In this document: one piece after another, positions 54,163-62,109 of the stretch
How the letters are laid out: each line of letters begins with the position of its first letter
How positions within the stretch are numbered: the stretch's first letter is position 1
NCBI RefSeq assembly: GCF_029543085.1
Contig: NZ_CP119967.1
Span: 1,018,501-1,082,500 of the forward strand
DNA length: 64,000 nucleotides
Source of the DNA: Pseudomonas sp. A34-9
GTDB lineage: Bacteria > Pseudomonadota > Gammaproteobacteria > Pseudomonadales > Pseudomonadaceae
Reading direction: 5' to 3'
Made by a program: the position numbers and the translations under genes
The notes under the pieces: generated by a model
Told to the model about the DNA's origin: nothing
The model's input: only the letters and a program-made list of their open reading frames with translations
Databases searched by the model: none

Positions 54163-55122
54163 ATGCCTGTCATCACGGACGCAAGCCCTGCTTTGGACGC
54201 ATCTGTTGCGCTTCAGCGCGTCGATCTGTTCCCGATCCGTGAGGTCGCACGCCTGACAGGTGTCAACCCGGTGACCTTGCGCGCTTGGGAGCGGCGCTAT
54301 GGTTTGATTCAGCCGACACGCACCGAAAGCGGGCATCGGCTGTATTCGATGACCGAAATCGAGCGCGTGCGCAGCATCGTTGACTGGATTGATCGTGGTG
54401 TTGCCGTGAGCAAAGTCGGCAAGATTCTGGCCAAGACCGACCCGATGAAAGTACTGGCGCACATTATCCCGGATGATCTGGTGCAAGCGGATTACCTGCA
54501 GTGGCAGGAACAGATCCAGCAAGCGGTCAGCGCATTCGATGATCAGCAACTGGACCGCGTATATGGTCAGATTTTCTCTTCTTACTCATTGCCGGTGGTG
54601 TTTCAGGACATCCTGATGCCGCTGTGGCTGCAATTGTTGCAGCGCCAGGAAGCTTTCGGGCAAACCAGCGAGTGGCTGTTCTTCGATGGATTCCTGCGGG
54701 CGCGGGTGTTGCAAAGGATCGTCATGCTGCGTGGCACCCAACCGCGTCGTGTGATCGTCAGCGCGCTGGCCGGGCAATGTCGAGAGCTGGAATTGCTGGT
54801 GGCGGCGCTGTTTCTCAGCGAAAGCAACGCCGGTGTCAGGGTGTTGACCACGGGGCAGCCGTTCGATGAACTGACGCTGGTCTGCGAAAAGATCAAACCC
54901 GAAGCGCTGGTTCTGTTTTCCAATCACGCGCCCGGCGCCGATTTACCTCGGCGATTGAACCGGTTGGCGTTAAGCCTCGATTGTCAGTTGATGCTGGCGG
55001 GCGATGCGTCAGATCTGGCGCAAGACAGTCTGGCCGGATCCTCTGTTGCCTGTCTGGGCAATGAAGGAGCGAACATGCGTCAGCGCATGTTGCAGTTTCT
55101 GGCCGGCAAGCTGGATACCTGA
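54163..55122 (+). CDS. MerR-family LitR/CarH-like regulator without recognisable B12 ligands
   Basis: The 319-residue protein has a MerR HTH at residues 23-62 (REVARLTGVNPVTLRAWERR, then GHRLYS), a helical bundle (about 100-190) and a Rossmann-like domain (195-290), the CarH/LitR layout. The lower-ligand motif expected as E-x-H-x-x-G reads GQCRELE, so His is replaced by Arg. The bundle E-H pair reads E-W (SEWLFFDG). It therefore resembles the B12-independent LitR class of pseudomonads. The start at 54163 (MPVITDASP) is preferred; ATG 54145 is possible. Tail-to-tail with the PilZ gene. Confidence 0.85.
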   Translation: MPVITDASPALDASVALQRVDLFPIREVARLTGVNPVTLRAWERRYGLIQPTRTESGHRLYSMTEIERVRSIVDWIDRGVAVSKVGKILAKTDPMKVLAHIIPDDLVQADYLQWQEQIQQAVSAFDDQQLDRVYGQIFSSYSLPVVFQDILMPLWLQLLQRQEAFGQTSEWLFFDGFLRARVLQRIVMLRGTQPRRVIVSALAGQCRELELLVAALFLSESNAGVRVLTTGQPFDELTLVCEKIKPEALVLFSNHAPGADLPRRLNRLALSLDCQLMLAGDASDLAQDSLAGSSVACLGNEGANMRQRMLQFLAGKLDT

Positions 55123-55125
55123 AAC

Positions 55126-55731
55126 TCAGGTGTGAAGGGCAGGATGCGTCAAGCGATGTTGCTGCAGGATGAACTGACGCAGACGTTCGGTTTCGTCGGT
55201 ATCGGTCTGGCTCAGTTCGTAGGCGAAGAACCCGTTCTCGGTTTCCCGTTCGAAATTACCGCGCAATGAAATCCGCTCGTAACCCGAAGGGCTGAACCAC
55301 AAAGCGAAATGCTTGGGAGGTTTGGTCTTGTTGCGCACTTCCAGCAGCACACCTTTGTGCGAAACCTCGTGGACCCACAACGTGCCTGGCTGACCCTTGG
55401 CGTTTTCCAGGGCTACCGGCTCTTCGAGGGCCAACCGCCATGGCCGTACCATCGGGCCGTCTTCATAAATGCTTGGTACGCCGAGGCGCAGATGCAACGC
55501 GTGAAACTCGTCTTCCACCAGATGCAACGGGAAGGTCATCTGCTGATTTTCGAAGTTGGCCTGAATGGTCACTTGCTCGTGAGCAGCCAGGCGCGTGAGC
55601 AAATCACGAATCTGCGAACCGCCGTTAACCAGCAGACTCGACGTCGCATCCCGCACGTTCAGTTGCGGGTTGTGCTGCATGGTCTGGATGAAATCCAGCT
55701 CATCCTGAGTGAGGAGGGCGTCGCGCTGCAT
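55126..55731 (-). CDS. PilZ-like domain protein downstream of the LOV gene
   Basis: The 201-residue product has an N-terminal YcgR-like beta domain (about 45-95) and a C-terminal PilZ-like barrel. The c-di-GMP motifs are imperfect: RPWRL stands for RxxxR, and EVSHKG stands for D/NxSxxG. Binding of c-di-GMP is therefore uncertain. The ATG at 55731 is preferred; a GTG at 55785, directly after the LOV stop, would add 18 residues. It is almost certainly co-transcribed with the LOV gene. The PilZ assignment is by fold pattern. Confidence 0.72.
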   Translation of the reverse strand: MQRDALLTQDELDFIQTMQHNPQLNVRDATSSLLVNGGSQIRDLLTRLAAHEQVTIQANFENQQMTFPLHLVEDEFHALHLRLGVPSIYEDGPMVRPWRLALEEPVALENAKGQPGTLWVHEVSHKGVLLEVRNKTKPPKHFALWFSPSGYERISLRGNFERETENGFFAYELSQTDTDETERLRQFILQQHRLTHPALHT

Positions 55732-55785
55732 GGCTAACTCGAAAGATATAGTTACAAAGTCATTGGTGATTGTAGTTAATGACAC

Positions 55786-56262
55786 TTAGTTCGCGATTTT
55801 GTTTTGACCGTTTGTCGCTTTCAATGTGGCCAGTTCGGATTCGAGGGCTGCGACCTGCGCTTCCAACTGCACCACACGCTGCTGAGCCTTGACCTGAACG
55901 GTGACGTCCTTCTGCACGCCAATGAAATAGGTCTGCCCGTCATCGGTGTTTTTCACCGTTGAAAGCGACAGTTCATTCCAGAATGGCGTGCCGTCCTTGC
56001 GATAATTGCGCAGGATTTCGCGGCACGATCCATTGTTGCGCAAGACATCGCGAATCAGCTCCAGACTCTCCTGATCACGGTCCCCGGCCTGCAGAAAGCG
56101 GCAGTCCTGATAAAGAATTTCTTCGCTGGTGTAACCGGTCAGACGTTCAAACGCCGGGTTTACATAAATCAGGATATTGTCGTGGTCACCCTCCTTTTCG
56201 GCGACTACGATGCCGTCGTTCGACGCGTTGATCACCATTTGCAGCAGACTTGCATTGATCAT
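55786..56262 (-). CDS. Short LOV blue-light photoreceptor protein
   Basis: The 158-residue protein is one LOV-type PAS domain with a C-terminal helix and no effector, like the short LOV proteins of P. putida. The photoactive cysteine is C54 in YQDCRFLQ (GxNCRFLQ motif). FMN-binding N86 (LRNYRKDG), N96 (FWNELSL) and Q117 (IGVQKDV) are present. R62 matches a phosphate-contacting Arg, while residue 67 is Leu where slow-recovering homologues have Arg. Residues 121-150 form a heptad-like helix suited to dimerisation. Ribosome site AAGGA precedes the ATG. Confidence 0.9.
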   Translation of the reverse strand: MINASLLQMVINASNDGIVVAEKEGDHDNILIYVNPAFERLTGYTSEEILYQDCRFLQAGDRDQESLELIRDVLRNNGSCREILRNYRKDGTPFWNELSLSTVKNTDDGQTYFIGVQKDVTVQVKAQQRVVQLEAQVAALESELATLKATNGQNKIAN

Positions 56263-56295
56263 CTTTGAATCCTTTCAGAGTTGTCAGTGGCACGC

Positions 56296-56323
56296 ATTCT
56301 AGAAGAACCGCAGGCGCTGTCTA
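56296..56323 (-). promoter_or_regulatory. Candidate promoter of the LOV-PilZ genes
   Basis: Read on minus, TAGACA (56323-56318) and TAGAAT (56301-56296) are 16 bp apart, 33 nt before the LOV ATG. Both hexamers match the sigma-70 consensus at five of six positions. Confidence 0.45.
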
Positions 56324-56415
56324 CTGGCCATTACCGCTTATTGAGATCCAATCGCAGCTTTGCGCTGGAGGCTGTTACTATCGCCGCTCTTTTTTTCAGT
56401 TTCAGGATCAGATTG

Positions 56416-56871
56416 ATGAAAGTCGCCATCCTCTCCGGTTCGGTCTACGGCACCGCCGAAGAAGTCGCCCGTCACGCCCAGAACCTGTTGAAAGCCGCCG
56501 GGTTTGAAACCTTCTACAACTCGCGCGCCAGCCTGGCGGACATTCAAGCGTTCGGTCCTGAAGCGTTTCTGGCGGTGACCTCGACCACCGGCATGGGCGA
56601 GTTACCCGATAACTTGCAGCCGCTGTATTCGACCATTCGCGACCAGTTGCCAGCCGCGTGGCGCGGTTTGCCGGGCGCGGTAATTGCCTTGGGCGACGCC
56701 AGTTACGGCGACACCTTCTGCGGTGGTGGCGAGCAGATGCGTGAGCTGTTCGGCGAACTCGGTGTGCGCGAAGTACAAGACATGCTGCGCATCGACGCCA
56801 GCGAAAGCGTCACTCCGGAAACCGACGCCGAGCCTTGGCTGGCACAGTTGATCGACACGCTCAAGGGTTGA
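56416..56871 (+). CDS. Flavodoxin (MioC-like)
   Basis: The 151-residue product is a short-chain flavodoxin of the MioC type, an FMN electron carrier. The phosphate-binding loop is SGSVYGTAEE (residues 7-16), and the FMN-contacting loops TSTTGMGELPDN and LGDASYGDTFCGGG are clear. The ATG at 56416 begins the domain; the frame extends upstream without similarity. It diverges from the LOV gene across 153 bp, so the two flavoproteins share a control region. Confidence 0.9.
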   Translation: MKVAILSGSVYGTAEEVARHAQNLLKAAGFETFYNSRASLADIQAFGPEAFLAVTSTTGMGELPDNLQPLYSTIRDQLPAAWRGLPGAVIALGDASYGDTFCGGGEQMRELFGELGVREVQDMLRIDASESVTPETDAEPWLAQLIDTLKG

Positions 56872-57748
56872 TCGCCCGCTCGCGCAGCAAGCTCAACCAC
56901 GCCTGCGCTGCTTTCGACAGATAGGCGCCCCGGCGCCAGATGAACGCGATATCCCAGCGCAGATAATCCGGCGCGCGCAAGGTCAGGCGCACCACGCCTG
57001 GCCGCACCAGACCACGTGCGACCACGCTGGGCAACAGCACCACGCCTTGCCCGGCAGCCACCAGCGCCGCGAGAAAATCGGCTTGCCCGCTGCGGCCACC
57101 TTCCTTCGGTGTAAAGCCCAGTTGCTGGCACGCCTGCAGCAAGCGGTCGTTGAGCACGAAACTGCGCTGATAGAGCAGAAAGGGCGTCTCGGCCAATTCC
57201 TCTAGTCCAATCTCGCCCCGATCGGCCAGTGGATGATCCACTGGTAGCAGGGCGTCGAGTTGCTCATCGCAAAACGGCTGGCAGTCGAATTGCGCATCCT
57301 TTGGCAACAGACTGCCACCCAACTCCAGTTCGCCGCTCAGCACAGCCTGCTCGATGTTGCGGCTGCCACCCTCAAGCAACTGGATGCTGATATTCGGATA
57401 GCGCCGCCGGTATTCGGCAAACAGCTCGGCGAATAGCGCGTCGCTGCCCAGCAGCGGCAGGCCGAGGCGCAGTTCTCCACGCGCCAGATGACTGAGGTCG
57501 TCCAGTTCAATCAACAACTCGTTGCGCAAGCGCAGCATCGCTTCAGCGCGTTGCAGCACCACGCCGCCAGCGGCGGTCAGGCGCAACTGCGAACCGAGTC
57601 GTTCGAGCAATGGCGTGCCGAGGCTCTGCTCCAGCTGGGCGATCTGTTTGCTGACCGCCGATTGACTGATGTGCAGGGTTTTTGCGGCTTGGGTGAAACC
57701 GCCCTGATGCATGACTTCGACAAAACTGCGCAGCTGTTTGAATTCCAT
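56861..57748 (-). CDS. LysR-family transcriptional regulator
   Basis: The 295-residue protein has an N-terminal winged HTH (FVEVMHQGGFTQAAKTLHISQSAVSKQIAQLE begins near residue 10; only landmarks are given) and a periplasmic-binding-like effector domain. It overlaps the flavodoxin 3' end by 11 nt and is divergent from lrgA, its likely target, across 95 bp. The inducer is unknown. Confidence 0.9.
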   Translation of the reverse strand: MEFKQLRSFVEVMHQGGFTQAAKTLHISQSAVSKQIAQLEQSLGTPLLERLGSQLRLTAAGGVVLQRAEAMLRLRNELLIELDDLSHLARGELRLGLPLLGSDALFAELFAEYRRRYPNISIQLLEGGSRNIEQAVLSGELELGGSLLPKDAQFDCQPFCDEQLDALLPVDHPLADRGEIGLEELAETPFLLYQRSFVLNDRLLQACQQLGFTPKEGGRSGQADFLAALVAAGQGVVLLPSVVARGLVRPGVVRLTLRAPDYLRWDIAFIWRRGAYLSKAAQAWLSLLRERAINP

Positions 57749-57843
57749 GGCCTGATTCCAATCTGGAATTGTATTGAGTCTAACAATTCGCTTCAGGGAT
57801 GGCAGACCGCTTCGTAAAATAAGCCCCTGTCAGGAGCCAAATC

Positions 57844-58230
57844 ATGAACGCCGTCACCCTCAAACATCTGTCCCGTCTTCTCACCGAACTCGCCGTGCTG
57901 CTTGGCCTCTATTTGCTCGGCTGCCAATTGGCGGTCTGGCTGGCGTGGCCGATACCCGGTGGCGTGATCGGCATGGCGCTGTTGCTGCTGGCCTTTGCCT
58001 TTGGCTGGGTCAAACCGGCGGCGCTGCAATTGGGGGCGGGGCTGCTGATGGCCGAGATGCTGCTGTTCTTCATTCCGGCGCTGATGAGTCTGCTCGACTA
58101 CGGCGCGCTGCTGCGCAATGACGGCTGGCGGATCCTGTTGGTGATTGCCGCCAGCACATTAACGGTGATGCTGGTCACGGCATTCACCGTGGAGCTTGCC
58201 GTGCGCATGAGGCGGTCCCATGAAGCTTGA
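57844..58230 (+). CDS. lrgA: CidA/LrgA family holin-like protein
   Basis: The 128-residue protein has four hydrophobic segments and the CidA/LrgA core GCQLAVWLAWPIPGGVIGMALLL (landmark: PIPGGVIGM). Relatives act in murein hydrolase control and in small organic acid transport with LrgB. It overlaps the lrgB start by 11 nt. Because lrgB is broken here, LrgA may be an orphan. Confidence 0.9.
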   Translation: MNAVTLKHLSRLLTELAVLLGLYLLGCQLAVWLAWPIPGGVIGMALLLLAFAFGWVKPAALQLGAGLLMAEMLLFFIPALMSLLDYGALLRNDGWRILLVIAASTLTVMLVTAFTVELAVRMRRSHEA

Positions 58231-58871
58231 ATGGATGCCGATGTTCTGGCTGGCCTTCACCCTGTTGGCGTACCTGTTCAGTCGCTGGTTGTATCGGCGC
58301 ACCGGCCGCTACGTGTTGTCGCCGCTGATTCTGGTGCCGGCGTTACTGCTGGCGCTCGCCGTGCCACTGCACACCGCTTACGCGGAGTACGCCAGCAACA
58401 CCCATTGGCTGATGCTGGTGCTCGGCCCGGTGACCGTCGCCTTCGCCGTGCCGATCTGGCAGCAACGCCGTGTGTTGATACGGCATTGGTCGGCACTGCT
58501 GCTGGGTATGGTTGCCGGCAGTGCGGCATCGATCGGCACCTCGTTCGGACTGGCCAAGGCGCTGGCGCTCGATCACCACGCCATTCGCCATGCCGCTGGC
58601 ACAGAACCTGGGTGGCGTGCCGGAGTTGACGGCGGTCTTTGTAATGTTCACCGGTGTGTTTGGTGCGATGCTCGGCGGCGTGTTGTTGAAGTGGTTGCCG
58701 TTGCGCAGTGCTTTGGCGCGCGGTGCGTTGTTCGGGGTTGGCGCGCACGGTGCCGGGGTCAGCCGGGCCCATGAAGTCGGCGGCGAAGAAGGCTCTGTCG
58801 CCGGGCTGGTGATGGTGCTGACCGGGTTGCTCAATCTGTTTGCCGCGCCTTTGTTGGCGTCGTTGCTTTGA
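58220..58871 (+). pseudogene. lrgB: LrgB family protein, frameshifted
   Basis: The first part (58220 to about 58560) encodes normal LrgB membrane segments up to IGTSFGLAKAL. The conserved continuation RSITTPFAMPLAQNLGG is in the next frame (+1), running to a stop at 58869-58871. Between GTS and SITTP there are 25 nt where E. coli YohK has 18 residues (54 nt), so about 26-29 nt appear deleted near 58558-58571, in a GCGCTGGCGC repeat. The unshifted frame ends in non-family sequence at 58774. The downstream part is still well conserved, implying a recent event or, less likely, a sequencing fault. Confidence 0.85.
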
Positions 58872-59002
58872 TATGGATCCAAGGTGTTTGCGTTGCTGAC
58901 TCGATCAGTCATCAAGCTGGCTGCCAATGCAACTACGCGATTCTCTGCGCCTGACTAGACTGCTGACACGTGCAGAACAATAAGAACGCAGAGGTGCATA
59001 CA

Positions 59003-59785
59003 GTGAGCGTAGCCCCCGTCCAATCGTCCCTTAATGTCAAAGACCAGGTCAGCGCTGCGGAATGGCAGACCCGAGTCGATCTCGCCGCTTGTTATCGTCT
59101 GGTCGCCGCCCATGGCTGGGACGATCTGATCTTCACGCACATTTCCGCCAAGGTGCCGGGCACCGAAGATTTCCTGATCAACCCGTTCGGTTTGATGTTT
59201 CACGAGATCACCGCGTCGAGCCTGGTGAAAGTCGATCAGGCCGGCAACAAACTCATGGACAGTCCTTACGAAATCAACCCCGCCGGCTACACGATCCACA
59301 GCGCCGTGCACGAAGTGCGGCACGATGTGGTTTGCGTGCTGCATACGCACACCGCCTCCGGTGTCGCGGTGTCGGCGCAAAAGCAGGGCGTGTTGCCAAT
59401 CAGCCAGCAGTCGCTGTTCGTGCTGTCGAGCCTGGCCTATCACGCCTATGAAGGCGTGGCGCTGAACCACGAAGAGAAGGCGCGCCTTCAGACTGATTTG
59501 GCCGAGAACAATTTCCTGATGCTGCACAACCACGGTCTGCTGACCTGTGGCGGCACCATCGCCGATACCTTCCTGATGATGTTCACCTTCCAGCGCGCCT
59601 GCGACATTCAGGTCATGGCGCAAACCGGTGGTGCCGAGCTCATCGCCATCGAACCGCAAATTCTGGCAGGCGCCAAAGCGATGATCGCCGGCGTCACCAA
59701 AAGTGCTCAAGGCATGGGTGGCGCGCTGGCCTGGCCGGCGTTGCTGCGCAAACTCGATAAACAAGACCCCGGATATAAACTCTAA
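59003..59785 (+). CDS. Class II aldolase/adducin family protein
   Basis: The 260-residue protein is a class II aldolase-like zinc enzyme with metal-binding HTHTASGVAVS and HNHGLLTCGGT. Homologues include fuculose-phosphate aldolases and uncharacterised adducin-head proteins; the substrate is not evident. The GTG at 59003 follows AGAGG; GTG 58994 and 58970 are in frame too. The stop overlaps the hydrolase ATG (TAATG). Confidence 0.88.
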   Translation: MSVAPVQSSLNVKDQVSAAEWQTRVDLAACYRLVAAHGWDDLIFTHISAKVPGTEDFLINPFGLMFHEITASSLVKVDQAGNKLMDSPYEINPAGYTIHSAVHEVRHDVVCVLHTHTASGVAVSAQKQGVLPISQQSLFVLSSLAYHAYEGVALNHEEKARLQTDLAENNFLMLHNHGLLTCGGTIADTFLMMFTFQRACDIQVMAQTGGAELIAIEPQILAGAKAMIAGVTKSAQGMGGALAWPALLRKLDKQDPGYKL

Positions 59786-60687
59786 TGCCTCTTGCCGAGA
59801 TTCCTCTGTGTGTCTGGCGCAAACGCAGCCAGACGTTTGTCTTTCGTGGCCAGCCGATTCGCTACTGGACGGCGGGGCAGGGTGAGCCGCTGTTGCTGAT
59901 CCACGGTTTTCCGACCGCCAGTTGGGATTGGCATTACCTGTGGCAGCCACTGGCCCAGCGTTATCGGGTGATCGCCTGCGACATGCTTGGCTTTGGCGAT
60001 TCGGCGAAACCGCTCAATCACACTTACAGCCTGCTGGCACAGGCTGACCTGCAACAGGCTTTGCTCGCGCATCTGCAGGTCGAACAACCGGTGCATGTGC
60101 TGGCGCATGATTACGGTGACAGCGTTGCGCAGGAGCTGCTTGCCCGACACTACGAAGACAAGATCGCATTGGCCAGTTGCGTGTTTCTCAACGGCGGATT
60201 GTTCCCGGAAACCCATCGCCCGGTGCTGATGCAAAAACTGCTGCTCAGTCCACTGGGCTGGATGATTGGCCGCGCGTTTACACGCGATGCTCTGGTGAAA
60301 AGCTTCCGGCAGATCTTCGGCCCGCACACCCGGCCGAGCGAAAGTGAGCTGGACGATTTCTGGAGTCTGGTCGACAGCAATCGCGGGCCACGGATCATGC
60401 ACAAACTGATCAGTTACATTCCCGAGCGCCGGGTGCAGCGTGATCGCTGGGTGAGCGCGATGCAGCGTGGCGAAATCCCGCTGCGGGTGATCGATGGCGA
60501 GGTCGATCCGATTTCCGGGGCGCACATGGTCGAGCGTTACCGTGAATTGATCCCTGACGCCGACACGGTGCTGTTGCCGGGTATTGGCCACTATCCCCAG
60601 ACCGAAGCGCCGGTGCAGGTGCTCAAGCATTACCTGGAATTTCGTGACAGGTTTGTGCTGCCACCGCGCAAAGTCGCCTGCTCCTGA
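59785..60687 (+). CDS. Alpha/beta hydrolase, epoxide hydrolase/dehalogenase-like
   Basis: The 300-residue product is an alpha/beta hydrolase with oxyanion loop HGFPTASWDW and nucleophile elbow HDYGDSVAQ, where the first Asp takes the place of the usual Ser. This is the pattern of epoxide hydrolases and haloalkane dehalogenases. The catalytic His is in GIGHYPQTEAP. It forms a coupled pair with the aldolase gene. Confidence 0.88.
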   Translation: MPLAEIPLCVWRKRSQTFVFRGQPIRYWTAGQGEPLLLIHGFPTASWDWHYLWQPLAQRYRVIACDMLGFGDSAKPLNHTYSLLAQADLQQALLAHLQVEQPVHVLAHDYGDSVAQELLARHYEDKIALASCVFLNGGLFPETHRPVLMQKLLLSPLGWMIGRAFTRDALVKSFRQIFGPHTRPSESELDDFWSLVDSNRGPRIMHKLISYIPERRVQRDRWVSAMQRGEIPLRVIDGEVDPISGAHMVERYRELIPDADTVLLPGIGHYPQTEAPVQVLKHYLEFRDRFVLPPRKVACS

Positions 60688-60688
60688 A

Positions 60689-60770
60689 AGATCAAAAGAT
60701 CGCAGCCTGCGGCAGCTCCTACACAAATCTAATGTAGGAGCTGCCGCAGGCTGCGATCTTTTGATCTTTT
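60689..60770. repeat. REP-like palindrome, type I, arms outward
   Basis: GATCAAAAGATCGCAGCCTGCGGCAGCTCCTAC is mirrored by GTAGGAGCTGCCGCAGGCTGCGATCTTTTGATC (each arm described by its ends), with a 13-nt centre. It begins within two bases of the hydrolase stop and precedes the SDR gene on the same strand. Confidence 0.85.
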
Positions 60771-60888
60771 GACGCCCTTATCATCCCCCAACCTTATCGC
60801 ACACCATTCAGCCTCAGCCGTATTCATTGTGACCAAAAGCCAGTTGCCTGACACTCGGACTCAATACTGGCCTGCTGGAGTTGCTGCG

Positions 60889-61800
60889 ATGAATGAGTCT
60901 GTGCGTTTCGAAGATAAAGTCGTCATCGTCACCGGAGCCGGTGGCGGCCTCGGACGCGCCCACGCATTGTTGTTTGCCAAACAGGGCGCCAAGGTATTGG
61001 TCAATGATCTCGGCGGCTCGACCCAGGGTGAAGGCGCCAATGCCTCCGCCGCCGACCGCGTAGTGGCAGAGATTCGCGAGGCTGGTGGTACCGCTGAAGC
61101 CAACCACGACTCGGTTACCGACGGCGACAAACTGGTGCAAAACGCCCTCGATGCCTTCGGCCGGGTCGACGTCGTGGTCAACAACGCCGGGATCCTGCGC
61201 GACAAGACCTTCCACAAAATGGACGACGCCGACTGGGACCTGGTTTACCGCGTCCACGTCGAAGGCGCCTACAAAGTCACCCGTGCTGCGTGGCCGCACC
61301 TGCGCGAGCAAAACTATGGCCGGGTGATCTTCACCGCCTCGACCTCGGGCATCTATGGCAACTTCGGCCAGTCCAACTACGGCATGGCCAAACTGGGCCT
61401 GTACGGATTGACCCGTACGCTGGCCATCGAAGGTCGCAAGAACAACATCCTCGTCAACGCGATAGCGCCGACTGGCGGCACGCGCATGACCGAGGGCTTG
61501 ATTCCGCCGCAAGTGTTCGAGCAATTGAAGCCGGAACTGGTCAGCCCGTTGGTGGTGTATCTGGCCAGCGAACAGTGCCAAGAGACTTCCGGGCTGTTCG
61601 AGGTCGGGGGTGGCTGGATGGGCAAGGTGCGCTGGGAACGCAGCCTCGGTGCCGGTTTTGATCCGCGGGTGGGTTTCTCGCCGGAAGATGTCGCGGCGCA
61701 CTGGCAGCAGATCTGTGATTTCGAAGGGGCGGCGCATCCGAAGGACAATATTGAGGCGCTGAAGGAAATGATGGCGAATTTGCAGAAGTATTCGCTCTAA
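60889..61800 (+). CDS. Short-chain dehydrogenase (peroxisomal multifunctional enzyme type 2-like)
   Basis: The 303-residue SDR has cofactor motif TGAGGGLGRAH, the NNAG strand and catalytic Tyr/Lys in SNYGMAK. The long form with a C-terminal tail resembles the (3R)-hydroxyacyl-CoA dehydrogenase part of MFE-2, so a beta-oxidation-like role is possible. The ATG at 60889 follows GGAG by 8 nt. The gene order aldolase-hydrolase-SDR matches P. aeruginosa. Confidence 0.9.
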   Translation: MNESVRFEDKVVIVTGAGGGLGRAHALLFAKQGAKVLVNDLGGSTQGEGANASAADRVVAEIREAGGTAEANHDSVTDGDKLVQNALDAFGRVDVVVNNAGILRDKTFHKMDDADWDLVYRVHVEGAYKVTRAAWPHLREQNYGRVIFTASTSGIYGNFGQSNYGMAKLGLYGLTRTLAIEGRKNNILVNAIAPTGGTRMTEGLIPPQVFEQLKPELVSPLVVYLASEQCQETSGLFEVGGGWMGKVRWERSLGAGFDPRVGFSPEDVAAHWQQICDFEGAAHPKDNIEALKEMMANLQKYSL

Positions 61801-61811
61801 CTGGAGAGGAA

Positions 61812-61846
61812 GCGAGCAGGCAAAGATGCCTGCTCGCTTATTTTTT
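61812..61846 (+). terminator. Rho-independent terminator after the SDR gene
   Basis: GCGAGCAGGCA / TGCCTGCTCGC form a perfect 11-bp stem with loop AAGA, followed by TTATTTTTT. It overlaps the end of the immunity gene on the other strand and may stop both transcripts. Confidence 0.92.
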
Positions 61847-62108
61847 ATTCTTCAGGTTTGAAGCCGGGTTTTCCGTTGGCTGCGCGCCAAGCCTTGATGG
61901 TTGCTAATACGCCTGCCGGGCTGTCTTCGGCGCCTTCTTCCGGGTAATACAAAACACCTGTGCCGTTTGGATGCTCCGACGTTACAACGATGTTTTCTAC
62001 GAACTCATCGTGTTGTCTTTCTGACGGGAACCGCCCTTCGAATAGCCGTTCTATGACTGCCAGGTATTCGGACTCTGTGTAGTCTTCCAGTTTGTTTTTC
62101 AGTTTCAA
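61845..62108 (-). CDS. Bacteriocin (DNase pyocin/colicin) immunity protein, TTG start
   Basis: The 87-residue protein is an Im2/Im9-family immunity protein that binds and blocks the HNH DNase made by the gene upstream. The helix I start LEDYTESEY, the hot-spot YYPEEG and the C-terminal WRAANGKPGFK are typical. The best start is TTG at 62108: it gives the Im9 length and follows AAGGAGGA, which lies inside the 3' end of the bacteriocin gene. The ATG at 62138 would add ten residues that are part of that ribosome site. Confidence 0.92.
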   Translation of the reverse strand: MKLKNKLEDYTESEYLAVIERLFEGRFPSERQHDEFVENIVVTSEHPNGTGVLYYPEEGAEDSPAGVLATIKAWRAANGKPGFKPEE

Positions 62109-62109
62109 C

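Noticed and set aside
58540..58580. Programmed frameshift in lrgB
   Set aside because: No slippery sequence or stimulating structure was seen, and 8-9 conserved residues are missing, which favours deletion.
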